A stretch of DNA of 64,000 nucleotides, taken from Roseiarcus sp963717215. GTDB taxonomy: Bacteria; Pseudomonadota; Alphaproteobacteria; Rhizobiales; Beijerinckiaceae. The position numbers were made by a program, and so were the translations under genes. The stretch lies in assembly GCA_963717215.1 (NCBI GenBank), contig CAVQVS010000001.1, forward strand, positions 310,001-374,000, given 5' to 3'. The notes under the pieces are model-generated. The model had not been told where the DNA came from, did not search any database, and saw only the letters and a program-made list of their open reading frames with translations. Positions 45,244-54,761 of this stretch are shown here, one piece after another. Numbering within the stretch: position 1 is the first letter of the stretch; each line of letters begins with the position of its first letter.

Positions 45244-46107
45244 TCAGCCCGGGTTCGTCGCCGTGACGATCCAAACCGCCGCGCCGAGCGGCACGGTTTC
45301 GCCCCGCGCATAGGCGGCGAGCGCCTTGCGGATGTCCGCGGTCGCTGCGGCGCGAACCGCTTCGCTCTGGCCGTCGAGCATCCGGCTCGTGGGCCCGATC
45401 GTCATCGCGGCGCGGACGGCCGTGTCGAGCCCGCGCCCAGTCGCGATGTCGAGCTCGAGATCGTGCGGCGCGAGAACGATATCGGCGAAGCCCGCGTCGC
45501 TGAGGATCCGCCGCACCCGCGTTTCGCTGGCGAAGGCGAAGGGGCCCGGCGCCTCGGGGTCCGTCTCGGGCAGAGGAGGGGCGTGCTTGCCCGCTTCGCG
45601 CAGCGGCAGGATGAAGAAAGGGTTCTGCCTGGCCTCGCGCCAGCAGGCGAAGGCGAGCCGGCCGCCGGGTTTGAGGCCGTTGCGCAGGTTGGCGAACGAG
45701 CGCGCCGGATCGGCGAAGAACATGACGCCGAACCGCGACGCCGCGAGATCGGCGCCGCCGGGCTCGAAATCATAGACGGTGGCGTCGGCGCGCTCGAATC
45801 TGATCGGCTGGTCTCGGGGCGCGCGCTCGCGGGCGCGCGCCAGCATCGGCTCTGAAATGTCGAGTCCAAGGACCTCGCCTCCACGACCGACGCGCGCGGC
45901 GAAATCGATCGTCGTCGCGCCGCAGCCGCAACCGACGTCAATCACACGATCGCCTGGGCCTGGCGCGGCTGCGGCGATGAGCCGGTCGGAAACGGGCCGC
46001 AGAACCTGATCCTGATGTTCCTGATAGTCGGTCCATCGCTGGCCGGCGTTCGCGTTCCAATACTCGGCCTGCGCGGCATTGTCGGTGTGGATTGGCGCTG
46101 CGGACAT
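45244..46107 (-). CDS. Class I SAM-dependent methyltransferase
   Basis: A 287-residue methyltransferase of the UbiE/Methyltransf_11-like group. The SAM-binding motif I (VIDVGCGCGATTIDFA), motif II (VLGLDISEPMLARARER) and the post-motif region (LAASRFGVMFFADPARSFAN, RNGLKPGGRLAFACW) are clear. The N-terminal AEYWNANAGQRWTDYQEHQD stretch is common to the group. The substrate is unknown. ATG 46107 has AAGGA five bases upstream; the longer opening at 46170 is rejected. It lies 72 bp downstream of the permease gene. Confidence 0.9.
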   Translation of the reverse strand: MSAAPIHTDNAAQAEYWNANAGQRWTDYQEHQDQVLRPVSDRLIAAAAPGPGDRVIDVGCGCGATTIDFAARVGRGGEVLGLDISEPMLARARERAPRDQPIRFERADATVYDFEPGGADLAASRFGVMFFADPARSFANLRNGLKPGGRLAFACWREARQNPFFILPLREAGKHAPPLPETDPEAPGPFAFASETRVRRILSDAGFADIVLAPHDLELDIATGRGLDTAVRAAMTIGPTSRMLDGQSEAVRAAATADIRKALAAYARGETVPLGAAVWIVTATNPG

Positions 46108-46179
46108 GGGGTTCCTTCTTAGCGCGCGGTTGCGCCTTTCAGTTTGAGCGAGGTTTTCGCTCAGGCGCAATGGGAAGGC

Positions 46180-47229
46180 TTAGCGACCCGGCGATTCCGG
46201 CTCCCATCGGGGATCGCCCGACTGTCCGACGGCCTCGACGAGGGCGCTCAGCCGCGCCACGACCGCGGCGTAGCTCGATAGCGACTGGAACTGGGTGACG
46301 ATGAGAGAGAAGGCGGCGACGAGAGTTGAAAAGGCGACCGCGGACTGCGTAATGACGCCGAACTCGATCTTCCGTTCGATGAAGGCGGGGGCGATGATGA
46401 GGGCCGGGATAATCTGGATCATCCAATTGTAGCCGGTGGTGAAGAAACCAACATTGCGGTTGATCGAGGTGATCGTACGAAAATTGGCGACGAGGTCGTC
46501 GAGCCGACTGAGCAACTGCGTCATTTGCGAGCCCTCGTCTCGCGCCGCCATGATCGCCTCAGCGTTGTTTCGGACATCGATGAGCTGAGATCGGAAGCTC
46601 GCTTCCTTGTCCAACTGGTCGTAGTTCAATTTGATCAGTGGGCGTCCGAACACGAAGGTGAAGAGGGAGCCGATCGCGGCGTAGAGCACGGCGACGCCGA
46701 ACAGCAACGGGCTGATGGTCCACAGAACCCCGGAGAAAGCCAGGATCGTAAAAGCGCTGTTGAGCGCCATCAGCGCGAAGGAAAGCGTCGTGACCGTGAA
46801 GGCGCGCACATCTTCGGAAATGCGCTGGTCGGGGTTTGCGATCGTTCCCGAAACGTTGAGGCGTCGATACGTTCCGTCGGCAAGGTAGCGGCGCAAGATT
46901 CCGCGAGTCATCGTGTCGCGCCACAGAAGCCCGAGCCGCTCCTCGCCGAACCGCGCAATCACGGCGACAACGGTCAAGGCGGCAAAGACGCCAACATAGA
47001 TAAATGCCTGCCGGACAAAGCCGGCCATGTCGCGGTCGGCAATCGCCGTCATGAAATTCCGGCCGACATAGCTGTTGACGACGTTGAGCGCGTTCGCGGC
47101 GGACAGGAGGAGGACCAACGCGGCAAAGATGAGCTTTGCCTTCCAGCCGACTTCGGATTGCGCAAAAGTCCTGACTGCCCGGACAAAGCGAATTCCGGTA
47201 GTCTTCAGCGGAATGGACTGCGCATCCAT
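46180..47229 (-). CDS. YddA/SbmA-like ABC permease, ATPase domain absent
   Basis: A 349-residue membrane protein with about six helices and the ABC_membrane_2 signature (ERLGLLWRDTMTRGILRRYL, then NPDQRISEDVRAF). In YddA-type proteins this permease is followed by an ATP-binding domain; here the frame stops after GDPRWEPESPGR, where the linker to that domain normally begins, and no ATPase motif lies in the remaining gap. It may be a truncation, or a stand-alone importer like SbmA/BacA, which lack the ATPase and use the proton gradient. The N-terminus and membrane region are otherwise complete. Confidence 0.85.
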   Translation of the reverse strand: MDAQSIPLKTTGIRFVRAVRTFAQSEVGWKAKLIFAALVLLLSAANALNVVNSYVGRNFMTAIADRDMAGFVRQAFIYVGVFAALTVVAVIARFGEERLGLLWRDTMTRGILRRYLADGTYRRLNVSGTIANPDQRISEDVRAFTVTTLSFALMALNSAFTILAFSGVLWTISPLLFGVAVLYAAIGSLFTFVFGRPLIKLNYDQLDKEASFRSQLIDVRNNAEAIMAARDEGSQMTQLLSRLDDLVANFRTITSINRNVGFFTTGYNWMIQIIPALIIAPAFIERKIEFGVITQSAVAFSTLVAAFSLIVTQFQSLSSYAAVVARLSALVEAVGQSGDPRWEPESPGR

Positions 47230-47476
47230 GAGTTATCTTTGGCCGACTCTCTGCCCACGGCGTGCGGCCGAGCGTACTCGCTCCTTCAGACCGCGACTAG
47301 CGCCAGCCCCGCCCTAGGACGTTGGGTGGGTGAGTGCGAGGCGGACGTCTAGGCTGTTGGGCCGGGTGCTAATGACTCAGCAGAGCCGTCTCTCCATTGT
47401 CATCAAAACGGCAAAATGTGACACTGCTGATCGAAGGCGAGCCAAAGCCGCCCGGGGAAGGGGAGGAGACGATTCC

Positions 47477-47764
47477 ATGGCCATCGAGGCTCAGAGTAGG
47501 GGTGCGAAAGCGCCGGTTGACATTCCCGCCGTCGACGACGGTGATGGCGCTAAAGATAATAGCATTAGGAAGAGCGCTCACCTAATCTGGGTCGATGAAG
47601 GCATGCCGGACGGACACGAGCTTGATCATTGGATGCGGGTGAAGTGGGAGCTCGAGCACAAGCGCCATAGAGCTGGGGCATGGGTGGCGGCGCAGCCGGA
47701 CTTTGAGCTTGCGCTGACGCGGACGGAAGCCCCTTGTCACGCCAATGATATCGGCGCTCACTAA
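47477..47764 (+). CDS. DUF2934 small protein
   Basis: A 95-residue protein carrying the DUF2934 motif (HLIWVDEGMPDGHELDHWMR). Such short proteins are common in Hyphomicrobiales and often sit near carbon-storage or stress genes; their function is unknown. ATG 47477 follows GGGGAGGAGA at six bases. It lies 23 bp before the phosphoketolase gene and is probably cotranscribed with it. Confidence 0.82.
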   Translation: MAIEAQSRGAKAPVDIPAVDDGDGAKDNSIRKSAHLIWVDEGMPDGHELDHWMRVKWELEHKRHRAGAWVAAQPDFELALTRTEAPCHANDIGAH

Positions 47765-47787
47765 GCCGCTCGAGACATTCTGAGGAC

Positions 47788-50244
47788 ATGACGATGGCGA
47801 CCACAACCACTCCGTCGAAAAAAGAAAGCGCGTCGAAAGCTGGAAGCACCCTTTCGAAGAGCGAAAGCGCGCTCATCGACGCTTACTGGCGCGCCGCCAA
47901 TTATCTGTCTGTCGGTCAGATTTACCTCTTCGACAATCCCCTCCTGCGCGAGCCTCTCAAGGAGGAGCACATCAAGCCGCGCCTCCTTGGGCATTGGGGC
48001 ACGACGCCGGGGCTCAATTTCATTTATGTGCATCTCAATCGGCTGATCAAGAAACACGATCTCGATATGATCTACATCACCGGTCCTGGCCATGGCGGAC
48101 CGGGATTGGTCGCCAACACCTATCTCGAAGGCACCTACAGCGAAGTCTATCCGGGCATTCCGCAGGACGTGGAGGGCATGAAGCGGCTCTTCACGCAGTT
48201 CTCGTTCCCCGGTGGTATCCCGAGCCATGTGGCGCCTGAGACACCCGGTTCGATCCACGAGGGCGGCGAACTCGGCTATTCGCTTTCCCACGCCTATGGC
48301 GCCGCTTTTGACAACCCTGCTCTGATCGTCACTGCTGTCGTTGGCGACGGCGAAGCGGAGACTGGCCCCCTGGCGACGAGCTGGCATTCGAACAAGTTCC
48401 TTAACCCGGTGCGCGACGGGGCAGTTCTGCCGATCCTGCATCTCAATGGCTACAAGATCGCCAATCCGACCGTTCTGGCGCGGATCAGTCATGAGGAACT
48501 CGAGTCCCTTTTTCGTGGATACGGGTACGCGCCTCATTTCGTCGAAGGCGACGATCCAGCTTTGATGCACGAACTCATGGCCACCACGCTGGAGACGGTG
48601 ATCGCCGAGATCCGCAACATCCAGGCCGACGCGCGGAAGAACGGATTCAAGAAGCGCCCGATCTGGCCGATGATCGTTATGCGGACGCCGAAGGGCTGGA
48701 CGTGCCCCAAGGAAATCGACGGCAAGCGGGAGGAGGGCTACTGGCGCTCGCACCAGGTGCCGATGAGCGTCATGCGCGGGAATCCCGGGCATGTGCGCAT
48801 CCTCGAGACGTGGATGAAAAGCTATCGGCCCGAAGAGCTGTTTGACGACAAGGGCAAGCTCAAGAGCGAATTGGCCGCGCTCGCTCCGGAAGGGGCGCGT
48901 CGAATGAGCGCCAATCCGCACGCCAACGGCGGCCTGCTGTTGCATGACCTGAAGCTTCCAAGCTTCCGCGACTATGCGGTTGAAGTGTCGTCCCCCGGTT
49001 CCGTGAACGCGGAAGCGACACAGGTTATGGGGAAGTTCCTGCGCGACGTCATGAAGCTCAATCTCGAGGCGCGGAACTTTCGCCTGTTCAGCCCCGACGA
49101 GAACAATTCCAACCGCTGGCAGGACGTGCTCGAGGTTACAAATCGGGCTTGGGCGGCCGAGACCCTGTCATACGACGACCATCTCGCGACCGACGGGCGG
49201 GTGATGGAGATGCTGAGCGAGCACCAATGCCAGGGCTGGCTTGAGGGCTACCTGCTCACGGGCCGGCACGGTTTCTTCTCCTGCTACGAAGCCTTCATTC
49301 ATATCGTCGACTCGATGTTCAATCAGCACGCGAAATGGCTGAAGGTCTGCAATCACATCAAATGGCGCCGACCGATCGCTTCGCTGAATTACCTGCTGTC
49401 GAGCCACGTCTGGCGTCAGGATCACAACGGCTTTTCTCATCAGGATCCCGGCTTCATCGATCACGTGATGAACAAGAAGGCCGAGGTGGTGCGGATCTAT
49501 TTGCCGCCGGACGCGAATTGTCTTCTTTCTGTCACCGACCATTGCCTGCGCAGCCGCAATTATGTGAATGTCATCGTCGCCGGCAAACAACCGGCGCCGC
49601 AATGGCTGACGATGGATCAGGCCGTCCGGCATTGCGAAGCGGGCTTGGGGATCTGGCCATGGGCGAGCAACGACCGGGGCGGCGAGCCGGATGTCGTGAT
49701 GGCCTGCTCCGGCGACGTGCCGACGTTGGAGACGTTGGCTGCGGTCAAGCTCCTGCGCCAGCACGCCCCGGAGTTGAAAATCCGGGTCGTCAATGTCGTC
49801 GATGTCATGACATTGCAGCCGCCGAGCGAGCATCCGCACGGCATTTCCGATCGTGACTTCGACGCGCTCTTCACGGTCGATAAGCCGATCATCTTTGCTT
49901 TCCATGGCTATCCATGGCTCATCCATCGGCTGACCTATCGACGGGCCGGACACGATAACATTCATGTGCGCGGCTACAAGGAAGAAGGGACGACGACCAC
50001 GCCCTTCGATATGTGCGTGATCAACGACCTCGACCGTTTCCATCTGGTCGGCGACGTCATCGACCGCGTGCCGAAGCTTGGCGAGCGCGCCGCTTACGCC
50101 AAGCAAGAAATCCGCGACAAACTGATCGATCACCGCGAATACATCCGTCGCTACGGCGACGACATGCCCGAGATCAAGAACTGGACATGGGCCGGTCAAG
50201 GCGCGGCGGGCGGCGCCGCCTCGACCGAGGGTGACAACGTCTAA
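47788..50244 (+). CDS. xfp: Xylulose-5-phosphate/fructose-6-phosphate phosphoketolase
   Basis: An 818-residue thiamine diphosphate enzyme that cleaves xylulose 5-phosphate or fructose 6-phosphate with phosphate to acetyl phosphate and an aldose phosphate. Phosphoketolase hallmarks are GHWGTTPGLNF, the GPGHGGPGLVANTYLEGTYS stretch, SIHEGGELGYSLSHAYGAAF, DGEAETGPLATSWHSNKFL and the C-terminal NVVDVMTLQPPSEHPHG. The length is standard. ATG 47794 is an alternative start two codons on. The glgP gene lies 65 bp downstream, so glycogen-derived sugar phosphates could feed directly into this bypass. Confidence 0.97.
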   Translation: MTMATTTTPSKKESASKAGSTLSKSESALIDAYWRAANYLSVGQIYLFDNPLLREPLKEEHIKPRLLGHWGTTPGLNFIYVHLNRLIKKHDLDMIYITGPGHGGPGLVANTYLEGTYSEVYPGIPQDVEGMKRLFTQFSFPGGIPSHVAPETPGSIHEGGELGYSLSHAYGAAFDNPALIVTAVVGDGEAETGPLATSWHSNKFLNPVRDGAVLPILHLNGYKIANPTVLARISHEELESLFRGYGYAPHFVEGDDPALMHELMATTLETVIAEIRNIQADARKNGFKKRPIWPMIVMRTPKGWTCPKEIDGKREEGYWRSHQVPMSVMRGNPGHVRILETWMKSYRPEELFDDKGKLKSELAALAPEGARRMSANPHANGGLLLHDLKLPSFRDYAVEVSSPGSVNAEATQVMGKFLRDVMKLNLEARNFRLFSPDENNSNRWQDVLEVTNRAWAAETLSYDDHLATDGRVMEMLSEHQCQGWLEGYLLTGRHGFFSCYEAFIHIVDSMFNQHAKWLKVCNHIKWRRPIASLNYLLSSHVWRQDHNGFSHQDPGFIDHVMNKKAEVVRIYLPPDANCLLSVTDHCLRSRNYVNVIVAGKQPAPQWLTMDQAVRHCEAGLGIWPWASNDRGGEPDVVMACSGDVPTLETLAAVKLLRQHAPELKIRVVNVVDVMTLQPPSEHPHGISDRDFDALFTVDKPIIFAFHGYPWLIHRLTYRRAGHDNIHVRGYKEEGTTTTPFDMCVINDLDRFHLVGDVIDRVPKLGERAAYAKQEIRDKLIDHREYIRRYGDDMPEIKNWTWAGQGAAGGAASTEGDNV

Positions 50245-50308
50245 GCGTCGCCAGAGCGTCACAAGCGGTCGCTAACAATAGCCCTTTTCGGCGGGAGCGC
50301 CCGGGCCA

Positions 50309-52831
50309 ATGAACGACATGCATGAAGCGAACCGAGCGGCGACAGCGACGCCCGTCCAGGCTTCGCCCGACGCTGCGGCGCTCTTGAAGAGCTACGCCGT
50401 CAGCGCCGCGTTGTTCTCCGGCTCGCCCGACGCCCTCTACGAACGGCACCTGAAGTACGACAACATCGTCGAGCCCGAGACCGCAAATACGCGGGAGCGG
50501 TACAAGGCCGCCGCCCGCGCTGTTCGAGACATTCTTTCGGACCGATGGCTGCGCACCCACAACACCTATGCGCGTGAGAACCCGAAGCGGATCTATTACA
50601 TCTCGATCGAGTTTCTCATCGGCCGTTCCCTCGGCAACAATGTGATGAACCTCTTGCTCGATCCGATCGTTGGACCGAGTTTCAAAGGCGACGGCCGCGA
50701 CTGGTGGGAGATCCTGCACGAGGAGCCGGACGCTGGCCTGGGCAATGGCGGTCTGGGTCGTCTGGCCGCCTGTTTCCTCGACTCGATGGCCACGATGCAG
50801 CTGCCTGCGATAGGTTACGGCCTGCGCTATGAGCACGGCATCTTTCAGCAGAAAATTCAAAACGGCTGGCAGGAAGAGCGGCCGGACAACTGGCTGGCCA
50901 ATCCGGACCCCTGGGAGATCGTGCGGCCGGCGGAAAGCGTGCCGGTGACCTTCGGCTGCTCGTTTGAGTTGCGCGAAGGCAAGCTGCGCATGATCCCGAA
51001 CAAACCTTCGACGTTGATCGGGGTCCCGTATGATCGGCCGGTGGTCGGCTACGGTGGAAAGACAGTCAACACGCTGCGTTTGTGGAGCGCGACTGCGGCT
51101 CAATCCTTCAACTTTCAAGAGTTCAGCGGCGGCGATTTCGTAGCAGCGATTGCTGAAGGGCTTAACGCCGAGTCGCTCACTCGCGTTCTCTACCCGGACG
51201 ACCACACGCAGCAGGGACGAGCACTGCGGCTCACGCAGGAATATTTTCTCGTCGCCTGTTCGCTGGCCGACGCGATCCGCCGGTTTCGGGAGTCGAATTC
51301 CGAGTGGCGCCTTCTGCCCGAGAAGGCCGCCATTCAGCTCAACGACACCCACCCGACCCTTGCTGTTCCCGAACTCATGCGCATCTTGCTCGACGAAGCG
51401 CATCTCAGCTGGGACGAAGCTTGGGATATCACGCGCGCAACGCTCGCCTACACCAACCACACTCTCCTTCCCGAAGCGCTCGAGCGTTGGCCGGTCGACT
51501 GGATGCGTCTCCTCATTCCGCGCCAACTCGAAATCATCTTCGAGATCAACCGCCGGTTTCTCGACGACATTCATGCGCACCATCCAATTGATGCCGGTCG
51601 CGCCGCTCGCGTCAGCCTCATTGAAGAGGGCGACGTGCAGCACGTTCGCATGGCGCACGTGGCGATCGTTGGATCTCACAGCACCAACGGAGTGGCCGCG
51701 ATCCATTCGGAGCTTCTGCGCAAGACGACGGTGAAGGATCTCGCCGAGGTGTTTCCCGAGCGGTTCAACAACAAGACCAACGGGGTCACGCCGCGACGCT
51801 GGCTTAAGCTCGCCAATCCATGGCTCTCGACGGCGATTTCGTCGGCGATTGGCGAGGGCTGGATCACGGATCTTGCGGAGCTGCAAAAGCTCCGCCCGTT
51901 GGCGAAGGACGCTGCGTTCCTTGGGAGCGTTCAGAAGGCCCAACACGAGTGCAAGGCGCGCTTCGCCGACTGGGTCAAAAGGCACACGGACGTCACCGTC
52001 GATCCGCACACGATTTTCGATTGCCAGATCAAGCGCATTCACGAATACAAACGTCAGCTCCTCAATGCTTTGCGGATCGTCATTCTCTATCAGCGTCTGC
52101 GCGAGACCCCGGGTCTCGAAATTCCGCCGCGCACGTTCTTCTTCGGGGGCAAGGCGGCGCCGGCCTATTACCTCGCGAAAGTCATCATCAAGTTCATCAA
52201 TAATTTGGCGCAGACGATCGACGCCGACCCCGCGACGCGCGGCAAGCTCAAGGTTGTGTTCCTGCCGGAATACAATGTCACGCTGGCTGAGCGCTGCGTT
52301 CCCGCTTCCGATGTCTCGAACCAGATTTCGACCGCAGGCTACGAGGCGAGCGGCACAAGCAACATGAAGTTTATGATGAACGGCGCGCTCACGATCGGCA
52401 CGCGCGACGGCGCCACGATCGAAATGGCCGAGGAGACGGGAGAAGAGAATTTCTTCCTGTTCGGCCTTACGGCGCAGGAGGTCGCCAACAGCGAGTCTTG
52501 GTACAGCCCCTATTGGCACTACGAAAACGAGCCGGAAACCCGGAAGGCGCTGGATCTGATCTTTTCAGATCACTTCAGTCCGCACGAGCCCGGGATCTTC
52601 GAGCCGCTGCGCGGCGCGCTCCTCACCTACGGCGACCGCTTCATGCACTTGGCAGATCTCACCTCCTATCTTCATGCCGACGCGAAGCTATGCGAACTCC
52701 ACCGCAAGCCGAACGAATGGACGGAAAAGGTCGTTCTCAACCTTGCCGGTGCGGGCAAGTTCTCGAGTGACCGTACGATTGGAGACTATGCGCGGGAGAT
52801 TTGGGGCGTGAAGCCCTGCCCGGTGAAGTAG
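50309..52831 (+). CDS. glgP: Glycogen/alpha-glucan phosphorylase
   Basis: An 840-residue pyridoxal phosphate enzyme that releases glucose 1-phosphate from glycogen. The N-terminal phosphorylase signature (DAGLGNGGLGRLAACFLDSM), QLNDTHPTLAVPELMRILLD, the RFNNKTNGVTPRRWL stretch and the PLP-binding Lys687 in EASGTSNMKFMMNGALTIG are intact. The protein has no extra domains. With xfp upstream it probably forms a storage-carbon breakdown unit; no glycogen synthesis gene is in the window. Confidence 0.97.
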   Translation: MNDMHEANRAATATPVQASPDAAALLKSYAVSAALFSGSPDALYERHLKYDNIVEPETANTRERYKAAARAVRDILSDRWLRTHNTYARENPKRIYYISIEFLIGRSLGNNVMNLLLDPIVGPSFKGDGRDWWEILHEEPDAGLGNGGLGRLAACFLDSMATMQLPAIGYGLRYEHGIFQQKIQNGWQEERPDNWLANPDPWEIVRPAESVPVTFGCSFELREGKLRMIPNKPSTLIGVPYDRPVVGYGGKTVNTLRLWSATAAQSFNFQEFSGGDFVAAIAEGLNAESLTRVLYPDDHTQQGRALRLTQEYFLVACSLADAIRRFRESNSEWRLLPEKAAIQLNDTHPTLAVPELMRILLDEAHLSWDEAWDITRATLAYTNHTLLPEALERWPVDWMRLLIPRQLEIIFEINRRFLDDIHAHHPIDAGRAARVSLIEEGDVQHVRMAHVAIVGSHSTNGVAAIHSELLRKTTVKDLAEVFPERFNNKTNGVTPRRWLKLANPWLSTAISSAIGEGWITDLAELQKLRPLAKDAAFLGSVQKAQHECKARFADWVKRHTDVTVDPHTIFDCQIKRIHEYKRQLLNALRIVILYQRLRETPGLEIPPRTFFFGGKAAPAYYLAKVIIKFINNLAQTIDADPATRGKLKVVFLPEYNVTLAERCVPASDVSNQISTAGYEASGTSNMKFMMNGALTIGTRDGATIEMAEETGEENFFLFGLTAQEVANSESWYSPYWHYENEPETRKALDLIFSDHFSPHEPGIFEPLRGALLTYGDRFMHLADLTSYLHADAKLCELHRKPNEWTEKVVLNLAGAGKFSSDRTIGDYAREIWGVKPCPVK

Positions 52832-52895
52832 CCGCGCCCTACGGAAACTGGGCGCGCTGTCGACGGTTGGCCGCAGCGCGCCAAATTGAGCCGGC

Positions 52896-53111
52896 TCAGC
52901 TCCTCGGAGCGACGGGCGCGTGGTGGTGGTGGCGCATCGTGCGTACATGTTCTGCGCCCGCTCGCGCCCTCTCCCTCGATGCGTTGCGGCTGTGGCGCAT
53001 ATGCTTGTTGTAAGAGCCGCCCCCGCCTGCGTGAGCGGACTGGGCCATGGCGCCAAGCGGCGCGCAGACGATGACAGCGCCAAGGCCGATTGCGACGAAT
53101 GTTTTGATCAT
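52896..53111 (-). CDS. Small exported histidine-rich protein
   Basis: A 71-residue protein with a signal peptide (TFVAIGLGAVIVCAPLGAMA) and a mature part of about 48 residues that is rich in His and Arg (SYNKHMRHSRNASRERARAG, TMRHHHHAP). GGGAGGAC lies five bases before ATG 53111, which makes it a likely gene despite its size. The histidines could bind metals in the periplasm. It is not recognised as a named family. Confidence 0.6.
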   Translation of the reverse strand: MIKTFVAIGLGAVIVCAPLGAMAQSAHAGGGGSYNKHMRHSRNASRERARAGAEHVRTMRHHHHAPVAPRS

Positions 53112-53141
53112 TGAAGTCCTCCCAAGAACGGTTGATTGAGG

Positions 53142-53173
53142 CTCGCCATTGCGGACATCCGCACTCTGGCGAG
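53142..53173 (-). terminator. Hairpin downstream of the SDR gene
   Basis: CTCGCCA (53142-53148) pairs with TGGCGAG (53167-53173), with an inner TGCGGA/TCCGCA stem. It starts about 35 bp past the SDR stop codon in the direction of transcription. No long T-run follows, so termination is only probable. Confidence 0.5.
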
Positions 53174-53207
53174 CGGTCCTGAATTGACGATGAACGTGGT
53201 CCTCAGC

Positions 53208-53954
53208 CTATATCCATGCCGCCGTTACGTGCAGCTCTTGACCGGTGATGAATCGACTGAGGGGTGAAAGCAGATAGACCACCGTATCGGCGACGTCCCG
53301 GATGTCCGAGCGGAACGGCAAGGATTGGTTGCTGATGGCCCATTGGTCGTAGGCCGCGCGGCCATTTACGGCGTAGTGCTTGTGCTCCATGTCAGTTGGA
53401 ATGGCGCCCGGGCTCGCGGAGTTGACGCGAATATTGTGAGGGCCGAGTTCGCGAGCCACGGAGCGGGTGAGGCCGAGCAGGGCTCCCTTCGACATGGCGT
53501 AAGGGACCTTCTTGGGCCAGCCTCCCGACAGAACGACGCTCATCACACTGACGATCGCGCCGGCCCTCTTGCGCTTCATGTAGGGCGCGAGCGTCTGGCA
53601 CAAAACGAATGCCGCATGGGCGTTGGTCGTCTGGACCGCCAGAAAGTCCTCGATCGAATAGGCTTCGATCGGCCCCACGGGATCGACGGCGGCGTTGTTG
53701 ACGAGGCTATCGACATTGGCGGCGACCTTTGCGCTCTCCCGCGAGGGCGGAGAGGTCGTTCAGATTCCTCCAACGAAGACGGCGCGGCCATCGCCAAGTC
53801 TTTGACAAAGAGAGCGCGCCTTCGAGGCGCCTCCGGAGGTCGGCAGGTCGTGTAGAAAGACCCGGCCTCCGCTCTCCAGAGCCTCGCCTATGGTCGAGCC
53901 GATCCCGCCCGCGCCGCCGGTGATGAGCGCCGTCTTGCCCTCAAGCCCCTCCAT
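53208..53954 (-). pseudogene. Short-chain dehydrogenase/reductase, two frameshifts
   Basis: A classical SDR of about 249 residues. The N-terminal Rossmann motif (KTALITGGAGGIGSTIGEAL) begins at ATG 53954 after AAGGAGGAG. Near 53745 the frame shifts, and near 53722 it shifts back into the original frame. It then continues with the conserved NNAAVDPVGPIEAYS, the catalytic serine region (GAIVSVMSVVLSGG), the YxxxK pair (VPYAMSKGALLGLTRSVARE), then NSASPGAIPTDME and ITGQELHVTAAWI. Two opposite indels in about 25 bp of an otherwise complete enzyme favour sequence error over decay. The substrate is unknown. Confidence 0.8.
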
Positions 53955-54563
53955 TACGCGCTCCTCCTTAAACCTCGGCGACCGACCTAGAATTGCCGAA
54001 TCCGACGCCTCGAGATTGGGCGAACACCATTTGTCCAGTTTGGTCACGGTCGACAAGCGAAGCCCCGCGCGGGGAGGGCCGACGCGGGGCTAACGAGCGC
54101 CTTTGGCTGGGGGGCTGGGTTCGACGCTCGTCGAGACCTCAACGGGCGCCACACCTATCTGTTCCGCCGCTGAGCCGTTCTTGACCCGCCGATCCGCTTG
54201 CTCGCCCGAGGTTTGGAGAGGTCGGTCGCGAAGGCGCGCAGCCCACAAGCTTGCTCGGACAGCCTCTTGGCCGACGCCGATCGACACGCCGTGGTGAGGA
54301 GGACCGGGTATACGCCCGAGATAAAAACAAACCCGAGCGGCTGATTTGATTTTTATTGGCGTTGGGGCACGACTGGCGGCTAGCAGGTTCTAACACATTG
54401 GTGGTGGAAGTTTGGCTAGGCGCGCAATCCCGACAGGGGGCCTATAGCAAAGGCGTTACCCTGCTCGGCAACGCCCTCCCCCAACGTGCCACAAGCGGGA
54501 GGCCGCCCTTCTCCCACAGGGGAGGGCCGCTCAGGCAGCCCCACGATCATAGGAGGCACTGCG
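53955..54563. other. Intergenic region with one hairpin
   Basis: About 600 bp without a supported gene; the open frames are arginine- and proline-rich shadows. AGCCCCGCG (54061-54069) and CGCGGGGCT (54083-54091) form a perfect 9-bp hairpin. Around 54460-54540 there is a GGAGGGCC/CTCCC-rich stretch resembling the palindromic block at 10.9 kb. Confidence 0.5.
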
Positions 54564-54761
54564 ATGACCGACGCGCAACGTCAGCTCTACCAGGCGCTCA
54601 AGACGCACAGATCCGATTTAGAAAGTGAACGAGGCGGCGCGTTTAGCTACGGTATGGACAACCAGATCGAGGCGACGCAGCATGTTTTAGAATGGCTCGG
54701 ACAAGCGCTTGAACAGCCGGAAGCGACGCCGCATCAGGAGAGGCAAGTCACACCGTCGTGA
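54564..54761 (+). CDS. Small hypothetical protein
   Basis: A 65-residue, mostly helical protein (DAQRQLYQALKTHRSDLESE, MDNQIEATQHVLEWLGQALE). AGGAGG seven bases before ATG 54564 makes it a real gene with good probability. There is no signal peptide or membrane span. It resembles no family that can be named from sequence alone. Confidence 0.6.
   Translation: MTDAQRQLYQALKTHRSDLESERGGAFSYGMDNQIEATQHVLEWLGQALEQPEATPHQERQVTPS

Noticed and set aside
50174..52519. A 781-codon open frame antisense to glgP
   Set aside because: Glycogen phosphorylase on the plus strand is complete and conserved. The antisense frame is an effect of high GC content and encodes an arginine- and aspartate-rich product without family resemblance.
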